Shown: positions 44,081-55,094, numbered from the stretch's first letter. The stretch is DNA of 64,000 bases from Paraglaciecola sp. L3A3 (GCF_009796765.1 NZ_CP047023.1:1967501-2031500); one strand, 5' to 3'. Translations and numbers: made by a program. The notes: generated from the sequence alone by a model not told the origin.

Positions 44081-44596
44081 ATGGATGTAAAGTTCCGTCA
44101 GTTGATAGAGTTAGGGGCCGGAAAGTTTGAGCATGTAGATGCCGCATTGATAGAGCACCTAGAAGGTACTCGTTGCACTCTAAAATCTTGGTCTGCAAAT
44201 GAGACCTTACAAGATGCAGGATTATATTATTTAGCTTACTATGGCCAAGATTCCTCCTATGATACAAAGCAAAGAGTAAGTGTTGCCAATGTTTTGGGGG
44301 AGAATGTAGAACAGCTTATTTATTATTATTTTTGTTGTGATTTTACTCCTTTATTGGAACAAATTGATCAACAAAGGGCCAATCTTTATCATAATTTCAT
44401 TTCAGAAAAAGAGCCTCTTAGCCTAGACATGTTAAAAGCTTTATGTGAGTTAGATGCCGCTATATTTGTTGATAGGGCATTGCATGGGACTAAACGTACG
44501 GTGCAGCAAAATAAAATATTGCAGACTAAGTTTAAAATAACGCAGCAATTTTTAAGTCTTGCTGCCAAGCGTAAATTGAATCAACACTTTTTCTAA
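44081..44596 (+). CDS. DUF6817-like protein
   Basis: 171 aa. HLEGTRCTLKSW and LQDAGLYYLAYYGQ match the HLxGTxxLLxxW...AGLFHSxYG pattern of DUF6817, a domain often linked to nonribosomal-type or oxygenase proteins. A second helical part (110-171) follows. No membrane segment. Function unknown. Monocistronic by its gaps. Confidence 0.6.
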   Translation: MDVKFRQLIELGAGKFEHVDAALIEHLEGTRCTLKSWSANETLQDAGLYYLAYYGQDSSYDTKQRVSVANVLGENVEQLIYYYFCCDFTPLLEQIDQQRANLYHNFISEKEPLSLDMLKALCELDAAIFVDRALHGTKRTVQQNKILQTKFKITQQFLSLAAKRKLNQHFF

Positions 44597-44728
44597 CAGT
44601 AAGTATGCAGATTAATTATATAGATTGATCTCTAAATATAGATGTTTTCTAGTAATTACCTAGTAAATGTTAATTACAAAATTATTCCATTAATAACTAA
44701 AGTTATGCTCAATTTATAAGGTTGTTTC

Positions 44729-46102
44729 ATGCATTGGTATTCTATCTTACCGCCAGTTATTGCAATTCTTGTTGTTTTTTGGCGAAAAGAAGTCATTTTA
44801 GCTCTGGTGCTGGCAATTTTTTCTGCTGAATTATTATTAGCTTACCAAAATCAAACAGAACTGTTCTTTACTGCAGCTATTGGCTCTATCGAAAGAATTA
44901 TCACAATAGTTAGTTCGTCTGGGAATAGTAGAATATTGATATTCAGTGTGTTGATTGGTGCTTTATTAGCTTATATGCGCCAGTCTGGTGGTGTGACTGC
45001 AACAGTTGAACTGTTAATCAATAAAGGTGTGGCAAAATCAAAAAAACAAGTGGGGCTACTCACTATGTTTACCGGTGTTGTGGTGTTTATTGAATCCAAT
45101 TTAAGTGTTTTAGCTGCTGGTATTTTGTCTCGTGGCTTATTTGATAAATTCAAAATGAGTCGTGCTAGATTGGCTTATATTATCGATAGCACCAGTGCAC
45201 CAATCTGTATATTAATACTGCTTAACGGTTGGGGGGCGTTTATTTTAGCCTTGTTAAGTCAATATGATTTACCTCAATCACCGGTTGCCATTTTATGGGG
45301 AACAGTACCTTTAAACCTTTATGCAATTATTGCTCTGTTACTAGTCTTGTATACCATTTTGGCTGATAAAGTTCATGGTCCAATGAAACAAGCCGAACGT
45401 GAATTAGTACTACTTGATTCTGAACAATCGCAAGTTAAAGGCAGCAAAGCGCGTTTTATGTTGCTGCCTTTAGCTACCATGATCTTTGGCATGATCGGTT
45501 TTATGTTCTGGACTGGGGATGGGGTCTTGGCCAGCGGCAGTGGCAGTAAATCAGTGTTATATGCCACTGTGTTGGCTTTGTTTGTGTCTTATTGTTTATT
45601 ACTTAGTTCAAAACGTTACTCTCATCAAGAGTTAGTTGATACAGGTTTTACAGGTATGGGAGAAATACTACCTTTAGTTACAATAGTGTTGTTTTCTTTG
45701 ACCTTAGGGGCAAGTCTGCAAGAACTAGGAACGGGCACCTATGTCGCCAGTATAGTAGGAGATTATTTGCCCATCAGTTTAGTCGTGCCAATGTTATTTA
45801 TTGCTGGTGCTCTGATGTCTTTTAGCACAGGTACATCTTGGGGCACGTTTGCCATTTTGATCCCAATAGGTGTGCCGCTAATTCAAACTTTAGGTTTGCC
45901 GCCATCTCTGGTGATTGCTGCCATTTTAGGTGGAGGCATTTTTGGTGATCACTGTTCACCAATTTCTGATACTACAGCTGTGTCGTCGATTGCGTCGGGC
46001 TGTGATTTATTAACTCATGTGCGTACTCAAATGCCATATGCTTTAGTAGGAGGTGTTATAACCTGTGTGGGTTATTTTATGATTAGTTTGTTAGTACTTT
46101 AA
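44729..46102 (+). CDS. NhaC-family Na+/H+ antiporter-like transporter
   Basis: 457 aa with about eleven to twelve helices. The core IIDSTSAPICILILLNGWGAF (about 150-170) and FGDHCSPISDTTAVSSIASGC (about 408-428) are the two discontinuous-helix signatures of the NhaC/ion-transporter clan. Probably exchanges sodium or a small organic ion for protons. The ggt gene starts 33 bases later and is likely co-transcribed, which would also allow a role in moving an amino acid or peptide product. Confidence 0.8.
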   Translation: MHWYSILPPVIAILVVFWRKEVILALVLAIFSAELLLAYQNQTELFFTAAIGSIERIITIVSSSGNSRILIFSVLIGALLAYMRQSGGVTATVELLINKGVAKSKKQVGLLTMFTGVVVFIESNLSVLAAGILSRGLFDKFKMSRARLAYIIDSTSAPICILILLNGWGAFILALLSQYDLPQSPVAILWGTVPLNLYAIIALLLVLYTILADKVHGPMKQAERELVLLDSEQSQVKGSKARFMLLPLATMIFGMIGFMFWTGDGVLASGSGSKSVLYATVLALFVSYCLLLSSKRYSHQELVDTGFTGMGEILPLVTIVLFSLTLGASLQELGTGTYVASIVGDYLPISLVVPMLFIAGALMSFSTGTSWGTFAILIPIGVPLIQTLGLPPSLVIAAILGGGIFGDHCSPISDTTAVSSIASGCDLLTHVRTQMPYALVGGVITCVGYFMISLLVL

Positions 46103-46135
46103 ACAATAATTTTTAACTACGTAAGAGAGATAACT

Positions 46136-47827
46136 ATGTATATAAGTCGTTCAGTGAAAATAGTTGGTTTTCTTATGTCAACTATCATCTTCATGGCTTG
46201 TTCTAAACAAGCTGAAATTACTACAGAAAATATTGCTCAACAGCAAGCTGCGGTGGCTATGCCAGATTCATATAGTGCCGATGTAGCAAAAAACATTTTA
46301 ATTAAAGGTGGTAATGCTGTAGATGCTGCGATTGCCGCTCAGTTTGTATTAGCTGTAACCTTGCCAGAAGCTGGAAATATCGGCGGTGGTGGATTTATGC
46401 TGGTCTATAAAGATAAAAAGAGTGATTTTATCGATTACCGCGAACAAGCCCCTTTAAGCGCTCACCGAGATATGTATTTAGATGAAAACGGCGAAGTGAT
46501 CCCGTATCAATCATTAATCGGGGTTTTATCAACAGGCGTGCCAGGTACAGTGGCGGGGATGTGGTTAGCTCATCAAAAATATGGCAGCCTATCTTGGGAA
46601 GAGTTAGTACAACCAGCAGTCACTTTGGCTGAACAAGGTTTTATTGTGCACCCGAAATTGGCTGCCTCAATTGAAAAACATATTCAACGTTTAGAGTCTC
46701 GAGGGTTTACCGTTAACTTTAAAGATTACTTTGCTGATGCCAAAGCAAATAAATTATTTAAACAAGATGAACTAGGGAAAACCTTAACCCGAATTCGAGA
46801 TGAAGGAAAGGACGGTTTTTATTTAGGTGAAACGGCGAGTTTGATCAGTGATTTTATGCAACAAAAAGAAGGATTAATCACCAAACAAGATTTACTGTCA
46901 TATCAAGCTAAGTCTCGTGCAGCGTTAACAGCAGATTGGCGTGGGTATCAACTATTATCATCACCACCACCCAGTTCTGGGGGGATTGCCATTGTCCAGT
47001 GGTTAAAAATGTATGAGTTATTAACGAAAGATCAGCCATCCTTAGGGAATAATTCTACAGAGTATGTACACCTATTATCTGAAATAGGTAAACGTGTATT
47101 TGCTGATAGGGCTGAATATTTGGGCGACCCAGATTTTATTGATGTGCCAGTTGGCCAATTGGTAGCAGATCAATACATACAAAAACGTAGTCTAGAAGTT
47201 TCTCGAGAAAAAATATCAGAGACAGAGGCTATTCGTCCAGGCTTAAAAGAAAGTGAACAAACCACGCACTTTTCTATCGTTGATAAATGGGGGAATGCGG
47301 TCTCTAATACCACCACACTAAATTTAGGTTTTGGCAGTAGTGTAGTGGTTGAAGGTGCAGGTTTTTTATTAAATGATGAGATGGATGATTTTAGCTCAAA
47401 ACCTGGAGTGGCCAATGCCTTTGGTGCGGTTGGTGGTCAAGCAAACGAAATACAACCGAAAAAACGTATGCTGTCATCTATGTCGCCAAGTATTGTACTT
47501 AAAGATGGTGAGGTGACTGTAGTAACGGGATCGCCAGGAGGCACTACTATAATAAGTTCGGTTTATTTATCTATTTTACATGCACTTGAGTTTAATATGA
47601 CGGCCGATGAAACGGTCAATAATCCAAGGTTTCATCATCAGTTATTACCTAAAAATATGATACGTCATCATCCAGGCCTAGCGCCAAATGTGATAAAGGA
47701 GCTTGAACAATTAGGTTATAAAATGTCTGAACGTCGGTTCGGTGACATGCACGTTATTTTGAATATAAACGGCAAACTTGATGCTGGCTCTGAAGCGAGT
47801 GGTCGGGGTAAAGCTATGGTGTTTTAA
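46136..47827 (+). CDS. ggt: Gamma-glutamyltransferase, predicted lipoprotein
   Basis: Cleaves gamma-glutamyl bonds (glutathione and conjugates) and transfers the glutamyl group. 563 aa precursor that self-cleaves. A signal ends in the lipobox-like IFMAC near 22, unusual since enteric Ggt is soluble in the periplasm. Large subunit: NAVDAAIAAQFVLAV and NIGGGGFML. The nucleophile Thr begins the small subunit at TTHFSIVDKWGN near 377. VTGSPGGTTIISSV near 463 forms the oxyanion region. A ribosome site AAGAGAGAT precedes the start. Confidence 0.93.
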   Translation: MYISRSVKIVGFLMSTIIFMACSKQAEITTENIAQQQAAVAMPDSYSADVAKNILIKGGNAVDAAIAAQFVLAVTLPEAGNIGGGGFMLVYKDKKSDFIDYREQAPLSAHRDMYLDENGEVIPYQSLIGVLSTGVPGTVAGMWLAHQKYGSLSWEELVQPAVTLAEQGFIVHPKLAASIEKHIQRLESRGFTVNFKDYFADAKANKLFKQDELGKTLTRIRDEGKDGFYLGETASLISDFMQQKEGLITKQDLLSYQAKSRAALTADWRGYQLLSSPPPSSGGIAIVQWLKMYELLTKDQPSLGNNSTEYVHLLSEIGKRVFADRAEYLGDPDFIDVPVGQLVADQYIQKRSLEVSREKISETEAIRPGLKESEQTTHFSIVDKWGNAVSNTTTLNLGFGSSVVVEGAGFLLNDEMDDFSSKPGVANAFGAVGGQANEIQPKKRMLSSMSPSIVLKDGEVTVVTGSPGGTTIISSVYLSILHALEFNMTADETVNNPRFHHQLLPKNMIRHHPGLAPNVIKELEQLGYKMSERRFGDMHVILNINGKLDAGSEASGRGKAMVF

Positions 47828-47916
47828 AGGCCTTTACTTTAACGCATATTAGAAATGGATATTTTAGATAGTTAATTATATGATTATCGGTAAAATTTTG
47901 TATCTATGAGTGTGTT

Positions 47917-49707
47917 TTGAAAACCTACCCAAGAGTGACTTTATGGGGTTTCGTCTTTTTACTCTTCTCCGGCACAGGAATTGCCGGAGAAGTGAGTGAC
48001 TTTCTTAATAAGGCAAATGTAAAAACTTACGATTGCCCAGATGATAGTTTTGTCCCGCAGCTAGAAAATCTTTTATCTTCTAAACAAATAACTCCCTTAG
48101 AACTGATCAATTTAAATGTGTATAAATCTCATTGGTTAATTTGTGTAGGTAAGAATGCACAAGCTAAATCGATTTTAGATAGGATCCTAGAGCAAGATAA
48201 AATTGATAAAAAGTCTCGCAGTTATGCAAGTTTACTCTACCAGCTAGGTTTTATTTATGATGTAAATGATGATCCTAAACGTTGTGATTATTACCGACAA
48301 TCTGAAAAACGTGCTAAAGACAAATTCAACGATATTCATTTAAGTTCACAACTTGGTTTGATTACTGTTTGTGACCAAGATAAACAAAGTCTTGGCGTTA
48401 AGTTAGGTCGATTGTTTGCTTTAGTAAAAATGTACACGGCTAAAAAAGACATAGAGTCCTTAGCACATATCCATAATAATATCGGCTTGCTCTATAGTTC
48501 GATAGGCCAGAATGCTTTAGCGGCTGAACAATACGAAAAATCCTATCGATTAGGTTTGACTGTATACGAAGAAAAAAATCAATTGGCTCCATTAATTAGC
48601 GTTATTACCGCTTATAGTGGCAGTGGCGATTATGAAAACGCTATGCTAATGATTGAAGAATTAGGTCGAGGCAACATCAAGGTTAATACCCCTTTGACCA
48701 ACAGTTGGTATCACTATGCATTAAGTCGACATTTTTATCGTACCGATAACTATGAGGCTCTTAGAAATAGTTTAGCTAAATGGAAAATTTTTCTCGCGCA
48801 AATTTCTAATCAACAAATGAAAAAACTACATGAGTGGTACAGTGCCGCTTTGTGTTTACATGACCAAGATAAGGCTTGTGTTGAAGCATTTATGCTAGCC
48901 CAGCAAGATATTGCCACAGCATTGCCAACCCGATTGTCAAAACATATCCATTACATTGCTTTTTTAGTTAAAGCACATTTGTTTTTGGGCGATATTGATG
49001 CCGCTCAACAAAGCTTTACTAGATACTCGACTTCTATGTTTGAAAAAGCCAAGGAGCAACAAAAGTCAGCTCGCGTGTTAGGGGTCGCAAATTTACACAA
49101 TGAAATTTTAGCCCTAGAAGAAAGTTTGGCTGATGCTAAAGCGAATCAGTTACAAGGTATTTTGCTAATAGTGTTAATTATTTTACTTTTAGCTGGATTC
49201 GTTTATTTTACGATTGGTAGAAATTATTTAAAGACGCTAGGGACTGATAAGTTAACCGGATTACAGAATGAACAATCTGTGTTAAGTCTAATTAAGCGAG
49301 TAAAGCCGCCCCTTAACGGTAAAGTAAATGCTTTAGCCTTATTTGATGTGAACAACTTTACTGAAGTAAACTCCCAGTTTGGTTATATGACTGGCGAAGA
49401 TTTATTAAAAAGTGTGGCTAATTGTTTGAAAAAAGTGACACGAGATAAAGATATTGTCGGACGGATCGGCACCGACCAGTTTATCGTTTGTTTAAAGAAT
49501 ATTGATGAAAAAACTGCTAATGAATTGTTCGAACGTATATTAGATGCTTTGACTCATGTGGCATTTGACTATGGCAGCGGAGAAAGTGTGAATGCCCGCT
49601 CGAGTATGAGTGTATATAGTTCGCAAAATGATTTTTCTGATCTAGATGATGTGTTGATTGAAATCCGTAATGTTATGAGAAAGAGCCTAGTTCGCCAGAT
49701 CTGCTGA
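47917..49707 (+). CDS. TPR-containing periplasmic sensor with degenerate GGDEF domain
   Basis: 596 aa from TTG 47917 (no in-frame ATG or GTG fits the signal peptide better). Signal peptide (FVFLLFSGTGIAGE), helical TPR-like repeats about 60-370, one transmembrane helix about 412-432 and a GGDEF-like domain about 440-595 (LGTDKLTGLQNEQSVL). The signature GGDEF is replaced by GTDQF (IGTDQFIV), so cyclase activity is doubtful; it may bind or sense nucleotide. Separate from ggt by 89 bases. Confidence 0.82.
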   Translation: MKTYPRVTLWGFVFLLFSGTGIAGEVSDFLNKANVKTYDCPDDSFVPQLENLLSSKQITPLELINLNVYKSHWLICVGKNAQAKSILDRILEQDKIDKKSRSYASLLYQLGFIYDVNDDPKRCDYYRQSEKRAKDKFNDIHLSSQLGLITVCDQDKQSLGVKLGRLFALVKMYTAKKDIESLAHIHNNIGLLYSSIGQNALAAEQYEKSYRLGLTVYEEKNQLAPLISVITAYSGSGDYENAMLMIEELGRGNIKVNTPLTNSWYHYALSRHFYRTDNYEALRNSLAKWKIFLAQISNQQMKKLHEWYSAALCLHDQDKACVEAFMLAQQDIATALPTRLSKHIHYIAFLVKAHLFLGDIDAAQQSFTRYSTSMFEKAKEQQKSARVLGVANLHNEILALEESLADAKANQLQGILLIVLIILLLAGFVYFTIGRNYLKTLGTDKLTGLQNEQSVLSLIKRVKPPLNGKVNALALFDVNNFTEVNSQFGYMTGEDLLKSVANCLKKVTRDKDIVGRIGTDQFIVCLKNIDEKTANELFERILDALTHVAFDYGSGESVNARSSMSVYSSQNDFSDLDDVLIEIRNVMRKSLVRQIC

Positions 49708-49806
49708 TCTTGGCTGAAGATAAATTACATCTGTACTTAATTCAAGTTAACAAAAGTGTTAGCCAATACTGAGTTAAAGAATAGCAATAAAAATGAGATT
49801 AGGTTT

Positions 49807-50295
49807 ATGAAGTTGTTACTTCCATTAAAATATTACGATGAAGCGGGCAGGGTGAAGCCACCTATTTCACTTTATTGGGTCATTTTATTTTTGTGTCGTA
49901 GCTTAGTGATTTTGGCTGGATCACTTTCTTCTCAGCAATATAGTAAAGAATTATTAGCCATGTTTTATGCAGATAGTCGTTTTCTGTATATTAATATTTT
50001 TATTGCTTTACCTACTTTTGTAGCTTTATTGATTATGGGATTTCGAGAAAAACTTTGGCAAAAAAATAGAGTTTGGTTATTTACCTTAATTATTCCCCTA
50101 ATGATTTTTTCTTGTATTGTGGATGTCGCTTATCATTTGTTTGTGGCTAATTTACAACATTGGCAATTTTCTTGGGTGATAGCTATCACTTTAATAGCAG
50201 ATGTGTTCTGTTTGTACTTTTTAAGCAAAGACAAACATGCGTCATTTATGGTGTTTGATTGGCGAACCAAAGTGGCAGTAACCCCTGATAATTAA
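49807..50295 (+). CDS. DUF2919 family inner-membrane protein
   Basis: About 162 aa from the ATG at 49807, chosen because KYYDEAGRVKPPISLYWVILFLCRS is the conserved beginning of DUF2919/YfeZ proteins. Four transmembrane helices (about 22-40, 55-78, 90-110 and 122-142). Role unknown. Confidence 0.75.
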   Translation: MKLLLPLKYYDEAGRVKPPISLYWVILFLCRSLVILAGSLSSQQYSKELLAMFYADSRFLYINIFIALPTFVALLIMGFREKLWQKNRVWLFTLIIPLMIFSCIVDVAYHLFVANLQHWQFSWVIAITLIADVFCLYFLSKDKHASFMVFDWRTKVAVTPDN

Positions 50296-50344
50296 TTGTT
50301 CATCAGGGGAAATATATTGAAATGATTATAACCTGGATAGCTTG

Positions 50345-50755
50345 TTATTGATTATTACTGACAGCTTGATCGTAGTATTGTTTGAGACTAACCTGACTGT
50401 CGTTGACTAACCTTTGATAACAAACACCAGCAAAGGCATAAGTCCTGTCTGCGTAGCTTAAAACTACATATGGTGCATCGGGATCTGACTCATCATATTT
50501 CCAATCTCCACCGATATTTTTACGAAATATTTCTCCTACATAAGCGCCGTAAATATTACAAATAGTAAATACGGCATCTTCTTCCAATACTATTGCTTTA
50601 TATTTATCAAGCCAGCTCAAAATCACGTCATCGACTAAGTCTAAAGTTTGTTCAGAACCATCAAGAGTTAAATTAAACTCTTCTTTTGTGGTGGTGATAG
50701 CATTTTGGGCGCTATCAGCCATTAATGAGGCTAATTCTGCAGATGTCATAGTCAT
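50345..50755 (-). CDS. Hypothetical cytosolic protein
   Basis: 136 aa, acidic, no signal or membrane segment. Contains VFTICNIYGAYVGEIFRKNIGGDW and YVVLSYADRTYAFAGVCYQRL, which look like a compact alpha/beta domain with a conserved Gly-Glu core. I do not recognise it. Clear ribosome site (AGGAGAA on the minus strand). It follows tcdA on the same strand by 31 bases. Confidence 0.65.
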   Translation of the reverse strand: MTMTSAELASLMADSAQNAITTTKEEFNLTLDGSEQTLDLVDDVILSWLDKYKAIVLEEDAVFTICNIYGAYVGEIFRKNIGGDWKYDESDPDAPYVVLSYADRTYAFAGVCYQRLVNDSQVSLKQYYDQAVSNNQ

Positions 50756-50786
50756 GATTTGTTCTCCTGTTATTCTTATTATTAGT

Positions 50787-51584
50787 TTATTTAATTGTTT
50801 TAGCCGTGCTTTTTAATAATATTTTTTCTATTACCCTAGCAGTGGCAACAAAACCAAAGGTGGCAGTGACTGCAACGGCTGCACCAAATCCAGTATTACA
50901 ATCTAACTTAGCGCTGCCGTCAGTACCTGATTTATTCATACATACACTGCCATCTTCTTGGGGATAACGCAATTGTTCGGTGGAGAATACACAATCGATA
51001 GCAAAGCGTCGTTTAGGATTGGTGGTGAAGTTATAGAAACGTCGTAATTCAGAGCGTAGTTTAGATGCCAAGGGATCTTGAATCGTCTTGCTTAAATCTG
51101 TTACCGCAACTTGTGTGGGATCAATTTGTCCGCCAGCTCCACCTATAGTGATCACAGGTATTTTATTACGTTTGCAGTAGGCAATCATAGCTGCTTTAGC
51201 TTTAATGCTGTCAGTGGCATCCACCACATAATCAAACTCGCTAGTTATTAGTTCAGCTACATTTTCGGGGGTGACAAAATCCTCTATCACCTGCACATCA
51301 CAAGCTGGATTAATGAGTTTGATACGCTCAGCCATAGCGTCGACTTTAGCTTGGCCTGTGGTGGTATGTAAGGCATGGATTTGTCGATTGGTGTTAGTGA
51401 CACATATATCGTCTAGATCAATTAGGGTGACTTTACCGATAGCGGTGCGGGCAAGTCCTTCCGCTACCCAAGTTCCCACACCACCAATACCCACAATACA
51501 AACATGAGATTGTTTTAGTATTTGGGTTTGTTTTATACCGTATAGTCGTTCGGTGCCACCAAACCTTTGTTTTTCTTGGCTCAT
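50787..51584 (-). CDS. tcdA: tRNA threonylcarbamoyladenosine dehydratase TcdA
   Basis: E1-like ATP-dependent enzyme (YgdL/CsdL) that converts t6A37 of tRNA to cyclic ct6A. 265 aa. GVGGVGTWVAEGLARTAIG is the nucleotide loop. DLDDICVTNTNRQIHAL has the family NTNRQ motif. The C-terminal part has DCNTGFGAAVAVTATFGF. The length and the TNRQ motif separate it from MoeB, which is also present in this window at 3834. Confidence 0.95.
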   Translation of the reverse strand: MSQEKQRFGGTERLYGIKQTQILKQSHVCIVGIGGVGTWVAEGLARTAIGKVTLIDLDDICVTNTNRQIHALHTTTGQAKVDAMAERIKLINPACDVQVIEDFVTPENVAELITSEFDYVVDATDSIKAKAAMIAYCKRNKIPVITIGGAGGQIDPTQVAVTDLSKTIQDPLASKLRSELRRFYNFTTNPKRRFAIDCVFSTEQLRYPQEDGSVCMNKSGTDGSAKLDCNTGFGAAVAVTATFGFVATARVIEKILLKSTAKTIK

Positions 51585-51817
51585 ATTAAATTACAGCTTA
51601 AAAAAATTTGCGACATTATATCAGTGCTTTATCTTTTTTCTAAATTTGCCGCGGTATTTTTGCTAAATCAAAGATAATGAGTGAATTATGCCATTTAAAT
51701 GCGCTTATTGACTTTAGTTTGTTGATTAACTAATTGAGCTTTAATACTATTCCTCCCAGATATTTTGAGGGCTGTATTTAAGCCTTGTAGAACTTAAAAA
51801 TTAAAAAGGAAAGTAAT

Positions 51818-53239
51818 ATGAAGCCTGTAGTTTTAGCTGGTGGAAGTGGTAGTCGATTATGGCCTAAATCTAGAGCCGCATTACCTAAACAGTTTTTACG
51901 TTTAACTTGTGACTTAACTATGTTGCAAGACACCATCGCACGGCTAAATGGAACTGAAGCAGAAAACCCCATAGTGATTTGTAACGATGCGCATAGATTT
52001 TTGGTGGCAGAACAATTACGCCAACAAGACGTAGCTCACGGTGGAATTTTGCTTGAACCTATGGGCCGAAATACTGCACCAGCTATCGCCCTCGCTGCGT
52101 TACATGCTTCCCTTGGCGGTGACGATCCCACTTTACTTATTTTAGCTGCCGATCATTTAATTAGTGATGCACCAGCATTTCATAAAGCAATTGCTCAAGC
52201 AGAAGTATTAGCTAACCAAGGTAAATTAGTGACTTTTGGTATAGTGCCAGACTCTGCACACACAGGTTATGGTTACATTAAACGAGGCGAAAAAGTTGCC
52301 GCGACAGAAGTTGGCTTTGATGTAGCAAGTTTTGTTGAAAAACCTGATTTGAATACTGCGCAAACCTATGTGGATTCTGGTGAATACTACTGGAATAGCG
52401 GCATGTTTATGTTTAAAGCTAGCCGATATTTACAAGAGTTAGAAAAATATAACCCCGAAATGTTGGCGATCTGTAAAAAAGCCATTGCCACAGAGTCTAA
52501 AGATTTAGAGTTTGTTAGGGTTGATGCTGACACGTTTGTGAATTGTCCTGATGATTCTATCGATTATGCAGTGATGGAAAAAACCGATGCGGCTTGCGTG
52601 GTTCCGCTTGATGCAGGTTGGAGCGACGTAGGAAGCTGGTCTTCTTTATGGGAAACAGCGAAACAAAAAGATGAAAACAATAATGTGATTATTGGTGATG
52701 CCATATTAGATGGAGTAAACAATAGTTATATTAATTCTGAGCAACGATTGATTTCAGTAGTGGGCTTAGACGACGTAGTAGTCGTAGAAACTAAAGATGC
52801 GGTTTTGGTTGCTCACAAAGATAAAGTGCAAGATATTAAAAATGTGGTCAATAAACTGAAAGCCGAACATCGCCCTGAATGGGAATTCCATCGTGAAGTG
52901 TTTAGACCTTGGGGCAGCTATGATTCAATCGACAATGGCGAACGTTTCCAAGTTAAACGTATCACGGTTAAACCGGGTGAAAAGCTTTCGGTGCAAATGC
53001 ATCATCACAGAGCAGAACATTGGATTGTGGTAGCAGGAACGGCCAAAGTGACTAATGGTGAAGAAACCTTATTATTATCTGAAAACCAGTCTACCTATAT
53101 TCCAATAGGTGTTATTCATGCCCTTGAAAACCCAGGTAAAATTCCACTAGAGTTGATCGAAGTACAATCTGGTACTTACTTAGGTGAAGATGACATAGTT
53201 AGATTTTCAGACCGATATGGACGTGTTGAGTCTAAGTAG
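51818..53239 (+). CDS. manC: Mannose-1-phosphate guanylyltransferase/mannose-6-phosphate isomerase
   Basis: Bifunctional type II enzyme: fructose-6-phosphate to mannose-6-phosphate, and mannose-1-phosphate plus GTP to GDP-mannose. 473 aa. N-terminal nucleotidyltransferase with [22 protein letters not shown] (pyrophosphorylase loop), FVEKPD and NSGMFMF. C-terminal cupin isomerase with [17 protein letters not shown] and its metal His residues. AAGGAAAG ribosome site. Followed 48 bases later by manB, which makes the mannose-1-phosphate it uses. Confidence 0.95.
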   Translation: MKPVVLAGGSGSRLWPKSRAALPKQFLRLTCDLTMLQDTIARLNGTEAENPIVICNDAHRFLVAEQLRQQDVAHGGILLEPMGRNTAPAIALAALHASLGGDDPTLLILAADHLISDAPAFHKAIAQAEVLANQGKLVTFGIVPDSAHTGYGYIKRGEKVAATEVGFDVASFVEKPDLNTAQTYVDSGEYYWNSGMFMFKASRYLQELEKYNPEMLAICKKAIATESKDLEFVRVDADTFVNCPDDSIDYAVMEKTDAACVVPLDAGWSDVGSWSSLWETAKQKDENNNVIIGDAILDGVNNSYINSEQRLISVVGLDDVVVVETKDAVLVAHKDKVQDIKNVVNKLKAEHRPEWEFHREVFRPWGSYDSIDNGERFQVKRITVKPGEKLSVQMHHHRAEHWIVVAGTAKVTNGEETLLLSENQSTYIPIGVIHALENPGKIPLELIEVQSGTYLGEDDIVRFSDRYGRVESK

Positions 53240-53287
53240 TCTGAACTGAGGTTAAGTAAATAGTTAAACTAGGGTAAGAAAAAATTT

Positions 53288-54733
53288 ATGAAAATTACAT
53301 GTTTTAAAGCCTATGACATTCGCGGAAAATTAGTTGAACAACTAGATGAAGCTTTAGCCTATCGTGTTGGTAGAGCTTTTTCTGAACATATGCAGGCTAA
53401 AACTGTTGTTGTAGGTGGTGATGTAAGATTAACTTCTGAACCGCTTAAATTGGCATTAAGTGCCGGTTTAATTGATGGCGGAGCCAGTGTCACTGACTTA
53501 GGTATGACAGGCACAGAAGAAATATATTTTGCCACTAAGTTTTTAGCGGTTGATGGCGGTATCGAAGTGACCGCTAGCCATAACCCCATTGATTACAACG
53601 GTATGAAATTAGTAAAAACTGATTCTAAACCAGTGAGTGGCGATACTGGCTTGTTTGCTATACGTGACTTAGCTGAAACCTATGCTGCTGATTTGGTACA
53701 AACTCGTTTAGACCATTATGCTGATCGCATAGTGTCTACTGAAGAGTTTATCCAAGGCCAGTCTTCGGTCAGTGTTGATAAATTACAAGCGAGTGGTGCG
53801 TATAAAAAAATCAATAATATGCAAGCCTATGTCGAGCATATGTTGTCTTATGTGGATTTAGCTAATTTTAAACCGTTAAAATTAGTGGTGAATGCCGGTA
53901 ATGGTGCAGCGGGTAGTGCTTTAGATGCAATCGAGTCGGCACTTAAAAGTAACAATGTACCGATTGAATTTATTAAAATTCATCATACCCCTGATGGCAG
54001 TTTTCCTAATGGTATTCCTAACCCGCTGTTGCCTGAAAGCAGAGCCGATACTGCTAATGCGGTAATTGAGCATAAAGCGAATATGGGCATTGCTTGGGAC
54101 GGAGACTTTGATCGTTGTTTCTTATTTGATGAAACCGGTGAATTTGTTGAAGGTTATTATATTGTAGGTTTGTTGGCCAAAGCCTTCTTAGATAAAGATC
54201 CAGGCTCGAAGATTATTTATGATCCTAGAGTGTATTGGAACACAGAAGACATAGTGACTTCTGCTGGTGGTGTACCGATTAAGAGTAAAACAGGTCATGC
54301 TTTTATCAAAGAACGGATGCGAGCTGACGATGCTGTTTATGGTGGCGAAATGAGTGCTCACCATTACTTCCGTGATTTTGCCTATTGTGATTCAGGTATG
54401 ATCCCTTGGTTATTGGTGGCTGAATTATTGTGTACCACTAATAAAGATTTATCACATTTAGTGAAAGAACGTATTGCAGCATTTCCATCTTCAGGTGAAA
54501 TCAACAGCACATTAGCTGATCCAGATGCTTCAATTAAAGCCATCCTAGACAAATATGAGCCAGCAGCGACTGTTGTCGATTACACAGACGGTATTGGTTT
54601 AGAATTTGATAAGTGGCGCTTTAATTTACGTAAATCAAACACAGAGCCTGTGGTTCGTTTAAACGTAGAGTCCAAAGGTGATATCGCTTTGATGCAAGAA
54701 AAAACTGCAGAAATATTGGCTTTGTTGAAATAA
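53288..54733 (+). CDS. manB: Phosphomannomutase
   Basis: Converts mannose-6-phosphate to mannose-1-phosphate for GDP-mannose. 481 aa alpha-D-phosphohexomutase. Domain 1 carries the phosphoserine loop [14 protein letters not shown] near 97-109, domain 2 the metal loop DGDFDRC near 275, domain 3 the sugar loop [13 protein letters not shown] near 355 and domain 4 the [14 protein letters not shown] phosphate loop. CpsG/ManB type. Ends the manCB operon, which is followed by a terminator; no glycosyltransferase is adjacent. Confidence 0.94.
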   Translation: MKITCFKAYDIRGKLVEQLDEALAYRVGRAFSEHMQAKTVVVGGDVRLTSEPLKLALSAGLIDGGASVTDLGMTGTEEIYFATKFLAVDGGIEVTASHNPIDYNGMKLVKTDSKPVSGDTGLFAIRDLAETYAADLVQTRLDHYADRIVSTEEFIQGQSSVSVDKLQASGAYKKINNMQAYVEHMLSYVDLANFKPLKLVVNAGNGAAGSALDAIESALKSNNVPIEFIKIHHTPDGSFPNGIPNPLLPESRADTANAVIEHKANMGIAWDGDFDRCFLFDETGEFVEGYYIVGLLAKAFLDKDPGSKIIYDPRVYWNTEDIVTSAGGVPIKSKTGHAFIKERMRADDAVYGGEMSAHHYFRDFAYCDSGMIPWLLVAELLCTTNKDLSHLVKERIAAFPSSGEINSTLADPDASIKAILDKYEPAATVVDYTDGIGLEFDKWRFNLRKSNTEPVVRLNVESKGDIALMQEKTAEILALLK

Positions 54734-54781
54734 GACTCTATTCATTTAAGTGAATAAAAAGTAATAGTAACTAAAAAAGCA

Positions 54782-54806
54782 AGCCCAGTTTATGACTGGG
54801 CTTTTT
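54782..54806 (+). terminator. terminator after manB
   Basis: AGCCCAG-TTTATGA-CTGGGCT followed by TTTTT. The remaining gap to 55095 is AT-rich; TATAAT at 54952-54957 may be the -10 of the following operon, but its -35 is weak. Confidence 0.9.
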
Positions 54807-55094
54807 GTTTACCATTAACTGAATTTCTGATTTACTTTTTAATATTTTTCCCATTTATCAAAGGGACAAAAGTGATGTCAATTTATAAAATATAAGGCAA
54901 TATATATTTTGACCTTCAATTCAAAATTATATGGCATGCACAATGCTTAATTTATAATCGCCTGAGATTGATTACCTATAGGGCACGAAGTAAACTCTAA
55001 TCAAAATATTTTTAATAAAAAGGGGAACTTGCGGATAATGAATATAGCTGCACTAGTGAAATGCGCGTCCAACAAAATTCAAGGAAAAACACAC

